The translations under genes and the position numbers were made by a program. From contig JANXTZ010000028.1 of NCBI GenBank assembly GCA_025352125.1, forward strand, positions 62,001-126,000: a stretch of DNA of 64,000 nt, in the 5' to 3' direction. Positions 28,445 to 37,016 of the stretch are shown one piece after another. How positions within the stretch are numbered: the stretch's first letter is position 1; each line of letters begins with the position of its first letter. The notes beneath the pieces were generated by a model. The model worked only from the letters and a program-made list of their open reading frames with translations, was not told where the DNA came from and searched no databases. The DNA is from Deinococcales bacterium. GTDB lineage: Bacteria > Deinococcota > Deinococci > Deinococcales > JAAFIG01.

Positions 28445-28981
28445 TTAGTCGTACCAATGAAAAAACGCGTCAAAAATCTGGTACGGCGGATCGCCAAGCA
28501 GTGTATGAATTTTTGTATTGAATGGCATGGGTTTTTTCAGTTCCTGAGGGTCAAGAATGGTAAATCCGTGCTTCTCGAGTTTCTGACGCAATTCGGCGCT
28601 CACCTCGAGCCAGTTCCCAGGTGGAAAAATGTTCAGGTCTTCGGCATGTAAAAAACCAAAACTACCACCGCTTGAATGCCGTGTCTTTTCCATTGCACCC
28701 ATGACCGCAACTGGCGCGTGTTTGCACAAATAAATCGTGATTCCATCAATGACGGTATGCTCTGGTTTTTTGAGGCTTGAGCGACCACCAGTTTTGTAAC
28801 AAAAAACATCTACGTAAGAGGCGTACCCACTGCCGTAACCGTCTTCGGTTTCAACCACCATTTGTTTTGACTGTGTGAGGTCGTGAATCACATTTTTGAT
28901 CTGTCCTTTAATGGCATTTTTTGAACCACCGACCGACTCGCCAGCTATGATTTTCTCGAGCATTTCGTTGCTAATTTCCAC
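28445..28981 (-). CDS. Unknown protein inside the rhamnose operon
   Basis: I do not recognise this 178-residue protein. It is soluble in appearance, with no signal peptide, and shows EDGYGSGYASYVDVFCYKTGG, HTVIDGITIYLCKHAPVAVM, TRHSSGGSFGFLHAEDLNIF and a C-terminal IHTLLGDPPYQIFDAFFHWY. It starts within 2 nt of the DeoR stop and is followed 50 nt later by the epimerase, so it is co-transcribed with sugar genes although nothing in it looks like a sugar enzyme. A smaller frame at 47298-47576 shares an IDGITI word and a TRHSGG word with it. It could be an inserted cargo gene. Confidence 0.55.
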   Translation of the reverse strand: MEISNEMLEKIIAGESVGGSKNAIKGQIKNVIHDLTQSKQMVVETEDGYGSGYASYVDVFCYKTGGRSSLKKPEHTVIDGITIYLCKHAPVAVMGAMEKTRHSSGGSFGFLHAEDLNIFPPGNWLEVSAELRQKLEKHGFTILDPQELKKPMPFNTKIHTLLGDPPYQIFDAFFHWYD

Positions 28982-28982
28982 A

Positions 28983-29765
28983 TCACACCTCCGTCACCAG
29001 CAGCCGAATATCCGCCGCCTCGAGCGCGTTTCTGGTTTCAATCTCAGGCTCGAGATCGGTGATCATCACATCCACCGCATCCATCTCGACAATCGTATGC
29101 AATGCCACCCTCGAGAATTTGGTGTGGTCCAAAAGCGCCACAATCAAGCGCCCCGAGCGAATCAGTTGTTCTTTCATTTCGGTTTCGGGCAGGTGCGCGT
29201 CGGTGAAACCCGTTTGCGGGCTGAAACCTTTGCTCGAGAAGAACACTTTGTCGGGATGAAGCCGTTTTAAAGTTCCTGTCGCGTGAGCACCAACAAAAGA
29301 CCGCGCTCGAGCGTGAAATTCGCCGCCCGTCAAGGTAAACGGTAGATTCAAACCTGCCAGAATCGTGGCGGCATCGAGGCTCGAGACAATCGTGTTGACG
29401 GTTTTTGCGCCCAGCAATTGCGCCAGTTGCAATGTGGTCGTGCTGGCATCGAGGGCGATGGTGTCACCGTCTTGGATCAACTCGAGCGCCTTTTTGGCAA
29501 TGCTGGATTTCGCCTCGAGATGCTCGTTGATGCGCAAACTGTAGGCAACCTCGTCGTTGGCTTTGCTTTGCAACCTCGCGCCACCGTGCACCCGTTCGAG
29601 CAACCCCTGATCGGAGAGCAAATCCAGATCGCGGCGCACCGTCATTTCGTGCACGCTCAGATGCTGCGCCAGTTCCTTGGTGCGCACAATTTTTCGCGCC
29701 AGCGCCTGTTGCAAAATAAATTCGTGTCTCGAGCGCAGGGCGGCGGCAGGATCAGCGTTTTGCAT
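28983..29765 (-). CDS. DeoR-family transcriptional regulator (RhaR-like)
   Basis: The 260-residue protein has an N-terminal DeoR helix-turn-helix (VRTKELAQHLSVHEMTVRRD, then LLSDQGLLERVHGGA) and a C-terminal sugar-phosphate-sensing domain with DGDTIALDASTTTLQLAQLL, VVSSLDAATILA and TDLEPE. DeoR-type RhaR controls rhamnose uptake genes in rhizobia. It lies 21 nt after the permease gene, in the same run as the importer. It probably represses the operon and is relieved by a phosphorylated sugar intermediate. Candidate operators lie upstream of rhaS. Confidence 0.85.
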   Translation of the reverse strand: MQNADPAAALRSRHEFILQQALARKIVRTKELAQHLSVHEMTVRRDLDLLSDQGLLERVHGGARLQSKANDEVAYSLRINEHLEAKSSIAKKALELIQDGDTIALDASTTTLQLAQLLGAKTVNTIVSSLDAATILAGLNLPFTLTGGEFHARARSFVGAHATGTLKRLHPDKVFFSSKGFSPQTGFTDAHLPETEMKEQLIRSGRLIVALLDHTKFSRVALHTIVEMDAVDVMITDLEPEIETRNALEAADIRLLVTEV

Positions 29766-29786
29766 CAGGATGTTGCACCTCGGGTT

Positions 29787-30791
29787 TCATGATTTTGCGT
29801 CTGGTTTCACAAAGCGTTTGATGATGGGCGGCAGCGCAATGGCGAGCACCATCAGGATACCAATAATGATCGAGGCAACGATGCCAGGAATATTGATCAA
29901 GCCCATGCCGAACTGAATCATGCCGAGCAGCAAGACAGACAGCACCACGCCCAGAATATTTCCCACGCCACCTGCGATGCTGACCCCGCCGAGCACGGTC
30001 ATGGTGATGACATCAAGTTCCCAACCCTGGGCAATGTTGGGGCGGGTGGTGGTGATTCTCGAGGTGAGAAACACGGCGGCGAGTCCTGCCAGTGTGCCTG
30101 AAAAGGTGAACAGCGCCAAACGGTAACGGGCGACGGGAATTCCAGAAAAACGTGCCGCTTCTGGGTTGTTGCCGATGGCGTACAAATTTCTTCCCCAACG
30201 GGTGCGAGCCAGGAACACGCCGACACACACCGCCAAAATCAAGAAGGTCACGAACGAGATTGGTAGATTCGGTAGCGCGTAACCTTGCCCGAGGTTGCCG
30301 AAAGATTCTGGATACGAGGTCAGCGCCGTGTCACCCAGAACGGCTTGGGCAATACCCCGAAACAGCGACATTGTACCGAGCGTGATGGCAATGCTTGGCA
30401 CGGCAAACCGAACCACCAGAAACCCGTTGACAAAACCGCAAACCGTGCCAGTGCCAACGCCAACCAGCAACAAGACAACCCAATTTGCACCCGACTGCGC
30501 CGCAAAGCCCATCAGCAGCGAACTGAGCGCTATGATCGACGCCACCGAGAGATCAATCTCGCGGCAAAGAATAAGCAGCGCCATTGCCAGCGCAATCATG
30601 CCCTTCTCGGCAAAAATTGGGGTGGCATCACCAAGGTTGGCGGCGTCCCAAAAATACTCGGACAACCGACCATTCAAGACCATCACGATTGCCAGCATCA
30701 CCAGCAACAGCAATTCCCAACGCAGCAGCAAACTCGAGATTTTAAATGGTGCCCTAGCTCGAACAGGATTGCTTCTGGAGTTCTCGGTCAT
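29787..30791 (-). CDS. rhaQ: Rhamnose-type ABC importer, second permease (RhaQ position)
   Basis: The 334-residue protein is a membrane permease of the BPD_transp_2 (RbsC/AraH) family with about ten helices. The diagnostic loop RTRWGRNLYAIGNNPEAARFSGIPV and the GWELDVITMTVLGGVSIAGG segment before the last helices are present. It overlaps the preceding permease gene by 4 nt. Order SBP-ATPase-permease-permease matches RhaS-RhaT-RhaP-RhaQ in rhizobia. The substrate assignment rests on this order and on the binding protein. Confidence 0.8.
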   Translation of the reverse strand: MTENSRSNPVRARAPFKISSLLLRWELLLLVMLAIVMVLNGRLSEYFWDAANLGDATPIFAEKGMIALAMALLILCREIDLSVASIIALSSLLMGFAAQSGANWVVLLLVGVGTGTVCGFVNGFLVVRFAVPSIAITLGTMSLFRGIAQAVLGDTALTSYPESFGNLGQGYALPNLPISFVTFLILAVCVGVFLARTRWGRNLYAIGNNPEAARFSGIPVARYRLALFTFSGTLAGLAAVFLTSRITTTRPNIAQGWELDVITMTVLGGVSIAGGVGNILGVVLSVLLLGMIQFGMGLINIPGIVASIIIGILMVLAIALPPIIKRFVKPDAKS

Positions 30792-31759
30792 GCTCGCCTC
30801 AGAATGGTTTTACCCTTAACTCGAGATGCGCCCTGATTGACGATGGCAGCAACCAGGATTGCCACACCCACGATGGCGGTTTGCCAGAACGGAGAGACGT
30901 TCACGACTGGCAGGGCGTTGTACAAAGTGGTCAGGAAAATTGCGCCGAGGGCTGTACCGATCACGCTGCCAACACCTCCAGCGATACTGACGCCACCAAG
31001 GACGCAGGCGGCAACCACTTGAAGCTCGAAGCCACTGGCGATTTCGGTGTTGGCAAGCGCAAAACGCGCCACCCACAACACCCCGACCATACCAGCGACC
31101 ACACCCGAAAGGGCGTACAGAACAAACAAGCGCTTTGTCTCGGGAATCCCGACGTATTTTGCAGCGTTCGGGTTGCCCCCAAGCGCCCGAATTTCTCGCC
31201 CAAAACGCGATTGATGCACAAGAAACCAACCCAGCACCAAGGCAATCAAACTGACCCACTCGAGTCCGGTGATGCCCAAGAATCTGGCGTTCGGGAAATC
31301 CACCAAACCAGTCGGAAGCTCGTTGGCGTTGATCCACTGCCCGCCAGAAACGACATACGTCAATCCACGGTAGACGCTCATCATGCCGAGGCTGGAAACA
31401 ATCGGTGGAATCTCGAGAAAGTTGATTAAGCTGGCGTTGATGATGCCGAGCACCAAGCCCGAAAGTGCGCCGCAAATCAGCAAGGCAATGACTGGAATCC
31501 CTGGCACGGCTTTGGCAAGTAAACCGACCAACATGCCCGAAAGTGCCAGATTTGCAGCCACTGATAAATCAATTCCCCTGGACATGATGACCAGCATTTG
31601 CGTGAGTGCTAACACGATCAACAGGGCGCTGTCGTGCCAGATTGCGTCAAAAGTTTTCAGGCTGATAAACGACGGCGAACGAATGCCAACGCCAACCAGC
31701 AACGCCAACAGCAAGCCAAGCAAAATCAATTCGCGCCCGTAGGTTTTCCAAACTTTCAT
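30788..31759 (-). CDS. rhaP: Rhamnose-type ABC importer, first permease (RhaP position)
   Basis: The 323-residue protein is another RbsC-type permease with about ten helices. It has ALTQMLVIMSRGIDLSVAAN near residue 55, SRFGREIRALGGNPNAAKYV near residue 185 and AACVLGGVSIAGGVGSVIGT near residue 250. It overlaps the ATPase gene upstream by 4 nt and the second permease downstream by 4 nt, so the subunits are translated in coupled fashion. Two different permease genes imply a heterodimeric channel. Confidence 0.8.
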   Translation of the reverse strand: MKVWKTYGRELILLGLLLALLVGVGIRSPSFISLKTFDAIWHDSALLIVLALTQMLVIMSRGIDLSVAANLALSGMLVGLLAKAVPGIPVIALLICGALSGLVLGIINASLINFLEIPPIVSSLGMMSVYRGLTYVVSGGQWINANELPTGLVDFPNARFLGITGLEWVSLIALVLGWFLVHQSRFGREIRALGGNPNAAKYVGIPETKRLFVLYALSGVVAGMVGVLWVARFALANTEIASGFELQVVAACVLGGVSIAGGVGSVIGTALGAIFLTTLYNALPVVNVSPFWQTAIVGVAILVAAIVNQGASRVKGKTILRRA

Positions 31760-33267
31760 ACGACCAACTCCCGCGTGTTGCCTGCCGCCTGCGACACGAT
31801 CTCTTCGGCAGTGGCAACTCGAGCATCAAATTCTGCGACAAGACGCCCCTCGCGCATGACCAGAATGCGGTCGCTCATGTTCATGACCTCGGGCAGTTCA
31901 GAACTGACCAGAATGACTGCCAGACCGTTTTGCACCAGTTCGCTCATGAACGAATGCACGGCGGCTTTTGCGCCAACGTCAATGCCTTTGGTCGGTTCGT
32001 CCAGAATAATCACGTTCGGGTTGGTGGCAAGCCACTTGGAGAGCACGACCTTCTGCTGGTTGCCGCCCGAAAGTTCCGACACATTTTGCTCGAGGTTCGC
32101 GGCACGAAGCGACAAGCGTTCTGCCAGAGGCATTGCCATTGATTCTTCTTTATTGCGATTCAAAATATTTCCAATGCTCGAGAGGCTCGCCAGCGTGATG
32201 TTGTGCAAAATGCTCATCGGTAAAATCGCGCCCGCAATCTGGCGGTCTTCGGGCACGTAGACCAAACCGTTTTTCACCGCATCGGCGGGAGATTTGATGC
32301 TGACAGTTTTGCCATCAATCAAAACAGAACCCGTCGCAGCGGCATTCAAGCCGAACACGGCTTGCATCACTTCCGAGCGCCCCGCGCCAACCAAACCGTA
32401 AAAACCCAGAATCTCGCCCTTGCGAACGCTAAAATTAATGCTCGAGAATTCGGTTGGATGCTCAAAATTCTTGACCTCGAGCATCACGTTGCCAGGTTTG
32501 GACTCGAGCTTTGGAAACAACGCCCCGACCTCGCGCCCTGCCATCAAACGAATCAAATCCTCGCTCGAGGTGTCGGTAATGTTGCCCGTGCCAACGTTTT
32601 TGCCGTCGCGCAAGACCACGTAACGATCCGCCAGCGCAAAGACCTCATCGAACTTGTGGGTGATTAACAAAACTGCCTTGCCCGCATCACGCAATTGCCG
32701 CACGATACGGTACAAATCCTCAATCTCGGCTTTGGACAGCGACGCGGTGGGTTCGTCCATGATCACCACACTCGAGTCTTGCGAGAGTGCCCGCGCAATT
32801 TGTACCAAATGCTTTTGCGCCACGCTCAGTTCCCTGAGCGGCATTTCAGGATCAATTTTGGCATCCATTTTGTCCAGCACGATTTCGGCTCGCTCGAGCA
32901 TCAATTTCCAATTCACCAAACCGCCCGCAAAAAACTTGGATGTGACTGGATGATTCCCGACAAATAAATTTTCTGCCACCGAGAGTTCATCGAACATCAC
33001 GGTTTCCTGATGGATTGCCCCAATCCCAGACTTCGCCGCCGCTTGAGGACTCGAGAGACGCAAGGTTTCACCGTTCAGCACGATGCCGCCCGAATCGGGT
33101 TGGTAAATGCCCGTCAGGATTTTCACCACCGTGGACTTGCCCGCGCCGTTCTCGCCGATCAGCGCCAGAACCTCGCCCTTGTTTAAACCAAAGGACACGT
33201 CATTCACGGCTTGAGTCGCGCCAAAACGTTTGTTGATATTGTTGATTTGCAAAAAAGTTGTTGTCAT
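31756..33267 (-). CDS. rhaT: Rhamnose-type ABC importer, duplicated ATPase (RhaT)
   Basis: The 503-residue protein is the two-cassette ATPase typical of monosaccharide importers. The first cassette has Walker A GENGAGKSTVVK, LSVAQKHLVQIARALSQ and VIMDEPTASLS; the second has GLVGAGRSEVM instead of a normal Walker A, LSGGNQQKVVLSKWLATN and VIILDEPTKGIDVGAKA. The degenerate second loop is normal in this family. It energises sugar uptake with the two permeases. It follows the binding-protein gene after a 317-bp gap that holds a hairpin and a repeat. Confidence 0.85.
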   Translation of the reverse strand: MTTTFLQINNINKRFGATQAVNDVSFGLNKGEVLALIGENGAGKSTVVKILTGIYQPDSGGIVLNGETLRLSSPQAAAKSGIGAIHQETVMFDELSVAENLFVGNHPVTSKFFAGGLVNWKLMLERAEIVLDKMDAKIDPEMPLRELSVAQKHLVQIARALSQDSSVVIMDEPTASLSKAEIEDLYRIVRQLRDAGKAVLLITHKFDEVFALADRYVVLRDGKNVGTGNITDTSSEDLIRLMAGREVGALFPKLESKPGNVMLEVKNFEHPTEFSSINFSVRKGEILGFYGLVGAGRSEVMQAVFGLNAAATGSVLIDGKTVSIKSPADAVKNGLVYVPEDRQIAGAILPMSILHNITLASLSSIGNILNRNKEESMAMPLAERLSLRAANLEQNVSELSGGNQQKVVLSKWLATNPNVIILDEPTKGIDVGAKAAVHSFMSELVQNGLAVILVSSELPEVMNMSDRILVMREGRLVAEFDARVATAEEIVSQAAGNTRELVV

Positions 33268-33315
33268 AAATTATGCTTCTCGAGTTTGTGATTTTTGATG
33301 ATGCTCGAGCAAAAC

Positions 33316-33347
33316 GGAGACGGTTTAATTTTTTTAAGACCGTCTCC
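33316..33347 (-). terminator. Hairpin between binding-protein and ATPase genes
   Basis: GGAGACGGT (33316-33324) pairs with ACCGTCTCC (33339-33347) over an A/T-rich loop. On the coding (minus) strand it is followed by only GTTTTGC, so it is probably a partial terminator or an mRNA stabiliser, which would keep binding protein in excess over the ATPase, as is common in sugar ABC operons. Confidence 0.5.
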
Positions 33348-33392
33348 AACTTGGTTCTCTCGAGCTTCTGAAAAGTAATAGTCGCGCTGTCC

Positions 33393-33520
33393 ACCCTCAT
33401 CCCCAGCCCTTCTCCCAACATCAGGAGAAGGGAGTTTAATTTTTTTACACGTTTAGCTCGAGGTTTTTCCTTCTCCCTGTGGGAGAGGGTGGCGAGCGAA
33501 GCGAGACGGGTGAGGGTTTC
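33393..33520 (+). repeat. Dispersed intergenic repeat, family A copy 4 (both modules)
   Basis: Module a (33393-33434) is ACCCTCATCCCCAGCCCTTC followed by TCCCAACATCAGGAGAAGGG. Module b (33469-33520) has CTCCCTGTGGGAG, AGGGTGGCGAGCGAAGCGAG and ACGGGTGAGGG. Order and spacing match copies 1 and 3. It lies in the 317-bp gap between the binding-protein and ATPase genes, inside the rhamnose operon. Confidence 0.82.
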
Positions 33521-33584
33521 AAGTGCGCTTGGTTTCATCCCATTGGCTTGCGCATTGAGGTTTCTCGAGCTTGGGCGCTACGGC

Positions 33585-34595
33585 TTAAAACGCTTTGGCG
33601 AACTTATCGATGTTGTCTTTGTTGAACGTGTACGGATCACCCATTGGAGCCTCGAGGTTGGCGTCCAAAGTGATTGTGCCCATGCGTCCAATGCTGACTT
33701 TTGCACCGGCTTTGCTGGTCGCTTTGCGTGTGGCGAATTGGTACGCGGCGTACACGGCGGAGTAACCCAAATCGATTGGATTCCAGAGCGCGAAGGTGTC
33801 CACCGATCCTGCTTTGACGTAGGAGATCATTTCGCTTGGCAAGCCAAGACCGGAGACGAAGACTTTGCCGACCAGTTTCTGATCAATCACAGCTTTGGCG
33901 CTGGCGGCAATGCCGACGGTGGTTGGGGCGATGATGCCTTTCAGGTTGGGGTATTTGCTGAACAAGCCCAGCGCCTCGCGGTAGGATTTGTCGGATTGAT
34001 CGTCGCCGTAAACGGTGTCCACAAGCTCCAAACCAGAGTACATTGGGTCTTTGAGGGTGTCTTTCATGGCGGCAATCCAGGCGTTTTGATTGGTGGCTTG
34101 GGCGGTGGCGGAAAGAATGGCGATTTGACCTTTGCCACCGATGGTCTTGGAAATCATTTCAATTTGCTTGCGTCCAATCAGTGCCGTGTTGGATGGGTTC
34201 AGGTGCATCAAGCGGGCTTCTTTGGCGACGCCCGAATCCCAGGAAATGATTTTAACCCCTCGAGATTTGGCTTTTTTCAATGCCGCAACCACGGCGTTCG
34301 GGTCGTTGGCGCTGATGGCAATGGCATCCACTTTTTGCGCGACCAGCGAGTTGATCAGTTCAATCTGACCTTCTGCGGTGGCGGTGGTGGGTCCGGTGTA
34401 AATGACCTCGACGTTTTTGAGTTCTTTGGCGGCTTCAAGTCCACCATCGCGGGCGGCTTCAAAAAAACCATTGCCGAGGCTTTTGACCAGCAGGGCGATC
34501 TTGTAGGTTTTGCCTTGGGCGCTGGTCATGCTCAGGCTTGCCACGGCGGCAGCTCCGAGTAATGCCATACCGATCATCATTACCTTGCGTTTCAT
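33585..34595 (-). CDS. rhaS: Rhamnose-type ABC importer, substrate-binding protein
   Basis: The 336-residue protein has a signal peptide (MKRKVMMIGMALLGAAAV, cut after SAQG). The mature domain is a type I periplasmic sugar-binding protein. YTGPTTATAEGQIELINSL, QKVDAIAISANDPNAVVAAL and RGVKIISWDSGV closely follow the RhaS subgroup, which binds L-rhamnose, rather than RbsB. The ATG at 34595 has GGAGGAGCG before it. It is first in the operon. The assignment as rhamnose-specific rests on these motifs and on rhaI downstream. CTCGAG is sparse in this gene (none between about 33660 and 34255). Confidence 0.83.
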   Translation of the reverse strand: MKRKVMMIGMALLGAAAVASLSMTSAQGKTYKIALLVKSLGNGFFEAARDGGLEAAKELKNVEVIYTGPTTATAEGQIELINSLVAQKVDAIAISANDPNAVVAALKKAKSRGVKIISWDSGVAKEARLMHLNPSNTALIGRKQIEMISKTIGGKGQIAILSATAQATNQNAWIAAMKDTLKDPMYSGLELVDTVYGDDQSDKSYREALGLFSKYPNLKGIIAPTTVGIAASAKAVIDQKLVGKVFVSGLGLPSEMISYVKAGSVDTFALWNPIDLGYSAVYAAYQFATRKATSKAGAKVSIGRMGTITLDANLEAPMGDPYTFNKDNIDKFAKAF

Positions 34596-34698
34596 GTTCA
34601 CGCTCCTCCACAGTGTCGAAATCCAAACACAAGCGCGACTACCCTCGAGTTGGCTCGAGTGGTGTGAAAGTGGGGAACTTTCGCACACGATCATGTTC

Positions 34699-34840
34699 GT
34701 TTCTGTTACTGTTTCAATACCTTAGCGCGTTCAAGCTTGAAATGTCAAATCTCGAGATTGGGTGTCTTTTCACGTTTGATACACGAAAAAACGCTCGAGC
34801 ATGGTTTTAAACCCGAGCATTTTGGTATTGTGCGTTTGAT
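34699..34840 (-). promoter_or_regulatory. Candidate DeoR-type operators upstream of rhaS
   Basis: The roughly 255-bp gap upstream of rhaS (34596-34850) contains GTTTCTGTTACTGTTTC at 34699-34715, three direct repeats with a 6-bp period, and two copies of CGTTTGAT at 34773 and 34833, each followed by a CG three bases on. DeoR-family proteins often bind short direct repeats. This is the promoter region of the operon; exact -35 and -10 boxes are not clear. Confidence 0.35.
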
Positions 34841-34850
34841 GTTCGTTCTT

Positions 34851-36242
34851 TTATGCCCTATGTTCTTTGGCGGCGTGGGCGCTCATGCCAAATTGTGGCA
34901 GGCTGGCGCTGGCATTCTCGAGAATCACGCGTGAAAGTTCGGCAAGGCTTTTGCCGCCAGAACGCACGTCCATTTTCAGGTTGGCGCGAAGCTCGGACAA
35001 TGTCACTTCGTCGAGCATGGTTTCCGTGCCGTAACGCAGGGTGCTGGGCGAAACCAGCAGCAAATCGGCTTCGGCTGGTGTTATGCCGTGCAAAAAGCAG
35101 CGTCCGGTCAGCAAACCCGCCACGGTGGTCGGTTCACCGAAGGTTTTGTTGCCCATTGCCCTGACCTCAATCTCCAAACCCCGAATTGCCCGCAATGGTT
35201 CAACCGCCAACTCGAGCACGGGCGCGAACAGTGTTCCAGTGCCAAGAATCACTTTGGTTGCTGGAACGCTGGCTGGCAGTTCTGGTAGGGGTTCGCTTAA
35301 AAAATCCCTGACCATGCCCACACCATTCTCGAGCATCGGATAACCCTCGTAAGCCTCTTCTGGCGGCAGTGGATACCCTGCCAGAATATAAAACTCATCG
35401 CTGGGAAAAATAAAACGCGTGCCGCGTTCCTCGAGTAATTTTTTCTGCCAGACGTGCGCACGGTTTAAAACATCTCGAGCTTCTTCTTTGTTGAAAGGAC
35501 GCAAACTTGGCAGGTTGCGGCGGTGTTCGGTCAAACCCACAGGCACGCACGCCACGGATTGCACGTTCGGCAGGCTCGAGAGGTATTCGATGGAGGCATC
35601 AAAATGATCGCCGTCGTTGCGTCCTGGCATCAAGACCAATTGGGTGTACAAATCAATTGGCTCGAGGCGCGTCAAAGCATCCTGGATTTTGGTGGCGTTC
35701 TCGTCCTTGACTTTTAACTTCCACCATTTCATCATATCCGAGCGCAAATCCTGGTCTGTCGCATGAACGCTGACGTACAACGGCGAGAGGTTCTCGGAAA
35801 GAATTCGTTTAAAATCGTCATCGGTCAAGTTGGTCAGCGTCACAAACGAGCCGTACAAGAACGACAGACGGTAATCGTCATCCATGATGTACAAACTCTT
35901 GCGAAAACCTTTTGGCATCTGATGGACGTAACAAAACTCGCATTTGTTGGCGCAGAGTTTGATGCCGTCAAACAGCACCTCGCTAAACTCCAGACCAGGG
36001 TCTTCCCACGAAACCTCAAACTCGAGCAATACCCCAGCCTCAGTTTTCACCTCGAGCGTCACATCCCCGCGCTCGAGTTCGCGGCGGTACGCGATGATGT
36101 CCGTAATCGCATTGCCGTTGACTCGATGCAGAGAATCACCTGCCTTGACACCTGCCTTAAACGCCGCCGAACCATCCTCGACCCTCGAGATGAACGCGGG
36201 ATGGATGGTTTGAATTGTTTTGTTGAACTCGATTGACAGCAC
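34851..36242 (-). CDS. DUF512 radical-SAM/PDZ protein
   Basis: The protein (463 residues from this start) has an N-terminal PDZ-like segment (AFKAGVKAGDSLHRVNGNAI, residues about 20-60), a radical-SAM-like cluster motif CANKCEFCYV (CX3CX2C) near residue 95, YLFGSFVTLTNL-like text written here as FLYGSFVTLTNLTDDDF, and a C-terminal DUF512 domain (from about residue 265). The family is conserved in Cyanobacteria, Bacillota and Deinococcota and its function is not established. No good ATG exists; GTG at 36242 with AAAGGTGG upstream looks best. It is a single gene. Confidence 0.8.
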   Translation of the reverse strand: MLSIEFNKTIQTIHPAFISRVEDGSAAFKAGVKAGDSLHRVNGNAITDIIAYRRELERGDVTLEVKTEAGVLLEFEVSWEDPGLEFSEVLFDGIKLCANKCEFCYVHQMPKGFRKSLYIMDDDYRLSFLYGSFVTLTNLTDDDFKRILSENLSPLYVSVHATDQDLRSDMMKWWKLKVKDENATKIQDALTRLEPIDLYTQLVLMPGRNDGDHFDASIEYLSSLPNVQSVACVPVGLTEHRRNLPSLRPFNKEEARDVLNRAHVWQKKLLEERGTRFIFPSDEFYILAGYPLPPEEAYEGYPMLENGVGMVRDFLSEPLPELPASVPATKVILGTGTLFAPVLELAVEPLRAIRGLEIEVRAMGNKTFGEPTTVAGLLTGRCFLHGITPAEADLLLVSPSTLRYGTETMLDEVTLSELRANLKMDVRSGGKSLAELSRVILENASASLPQFGMSAHAAKEHRA

Positions 36243-36509
36243 CAAAACCACCTTTCCCCAAAAGGGCAACGGGACAGTGTAGCGCAAGAAGAGATTCTGG
36301 GAAAGGTCAAAAATCGGATTGATTCACTTCAGGAGTTTTTAAGAGTATGAATGTTCGGCGTTTGTGAACCAATAAACACAACCTGTGACGCTCGAGTAAC
36401 GCTCGAAATTCTAAACTCCGCTTGTTCCTCGAGCAGAGGAAACTCGAGCGTCAAAAAACCTGGCTTTTCGCGTTCAGGATTCTCGGGTTTGCATTTCGTG
36501 GAGGTTTTT

Positions 36510-36947
36510 ATGAAGAAAGTTTTACTTGGTTTGGTTTTCATTGCCGCAACCCTCACCGCTTGCCCTGGTTCTGGTGGCGCTGGCGGAGCAAAAAATATTG
36601 CTGGGTCTTTGCAATTGCCAGCAGGCAAGGCGTTCACGGCTGCGGTCACATTGCAATTTGGAGCTTGTTTTATTGAAGCGAACACGTGCACTGACACCAA
36701 TCCGAACAATAAAATCGTAACGGTCAACGCCAAAAAGGGTGATTCACAAGTTCCTTTTTCAATCACCGATCTTAAAGCAGGCAATTATTATGTGGTCTTA
36801 GGCGATGACACCGGTTTGATCGGTGGTTACATCGACAACAGCGAACAACCTATTGTCGTCATCCCGCCAAAAACAGATGTCAAAGTGACGATTAAACCTT
36901 CATTGCTGCAAGGCAAAACGCCATTTGAAATCATTTCAACCCGCTAA
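36510..36947 (+). CDS. Small lipoprotein of unknown function
   Basis: The 145-residue protein starts MKKVLLGLVFIAATLTACPG, a lipoprotein signal with the lipid-modified Cys in LTAC. The mature part is predicted beta-rich: PAGKAFTAAVTLQFGACFIE, VPFSITDLKAGNYYVVLGDD, and GGYIDNSEQPIVVIPPKTDV. This resembles a carboxypeptidase-regulatory or Ig-like beta-sandwich. GTGGAGG precedes the ATG. It is a single gene, anchored at the membrane surface. I cannot name its function. Confidence 0.7.
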   Translation: MKKVLLGLVFIAATLTACPGSGGAGGAKNIAGSLQLPAGKAFTAAVTLQFGACFIEANTCTDTNPNNKIVTVNAKKGDSQVPFSITDLKAGNYYVVLGDDTGLIGGYIDNSEQPIVVIPPKTDVKVTIKPSLLQGKTPFEIISTR

Positions 36948-36956
36948 ACGAATGCT

Positions 36957-36999
36957 CGAAAAAACCTCTCGAGACATTGGAAAGCGTGACTCGAGAGGT
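36957..36999 (-). terminator. Intrinsic terminator for psuG
   Basis: ACCTCTCGAG (36964-36973) pairs with CTCGAGAGGT (36990-36999), a perfect 10-bp stem. On the minus strand a run of T (36963-36958) follows, so it ends the psuG transcript. Both arms contain the iterated CTCGAG. Confidence 0.7.
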
Positions 37000-37016
37000 G
37001 CTTTGAAATCGGAATC

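Noticed and set aside
35763..36236. A 157-codon plus-strand frame opposite the DUF512 gene
   Set aside because: It is a shadow of a well-supported gene with cluster and PDZ motifs.
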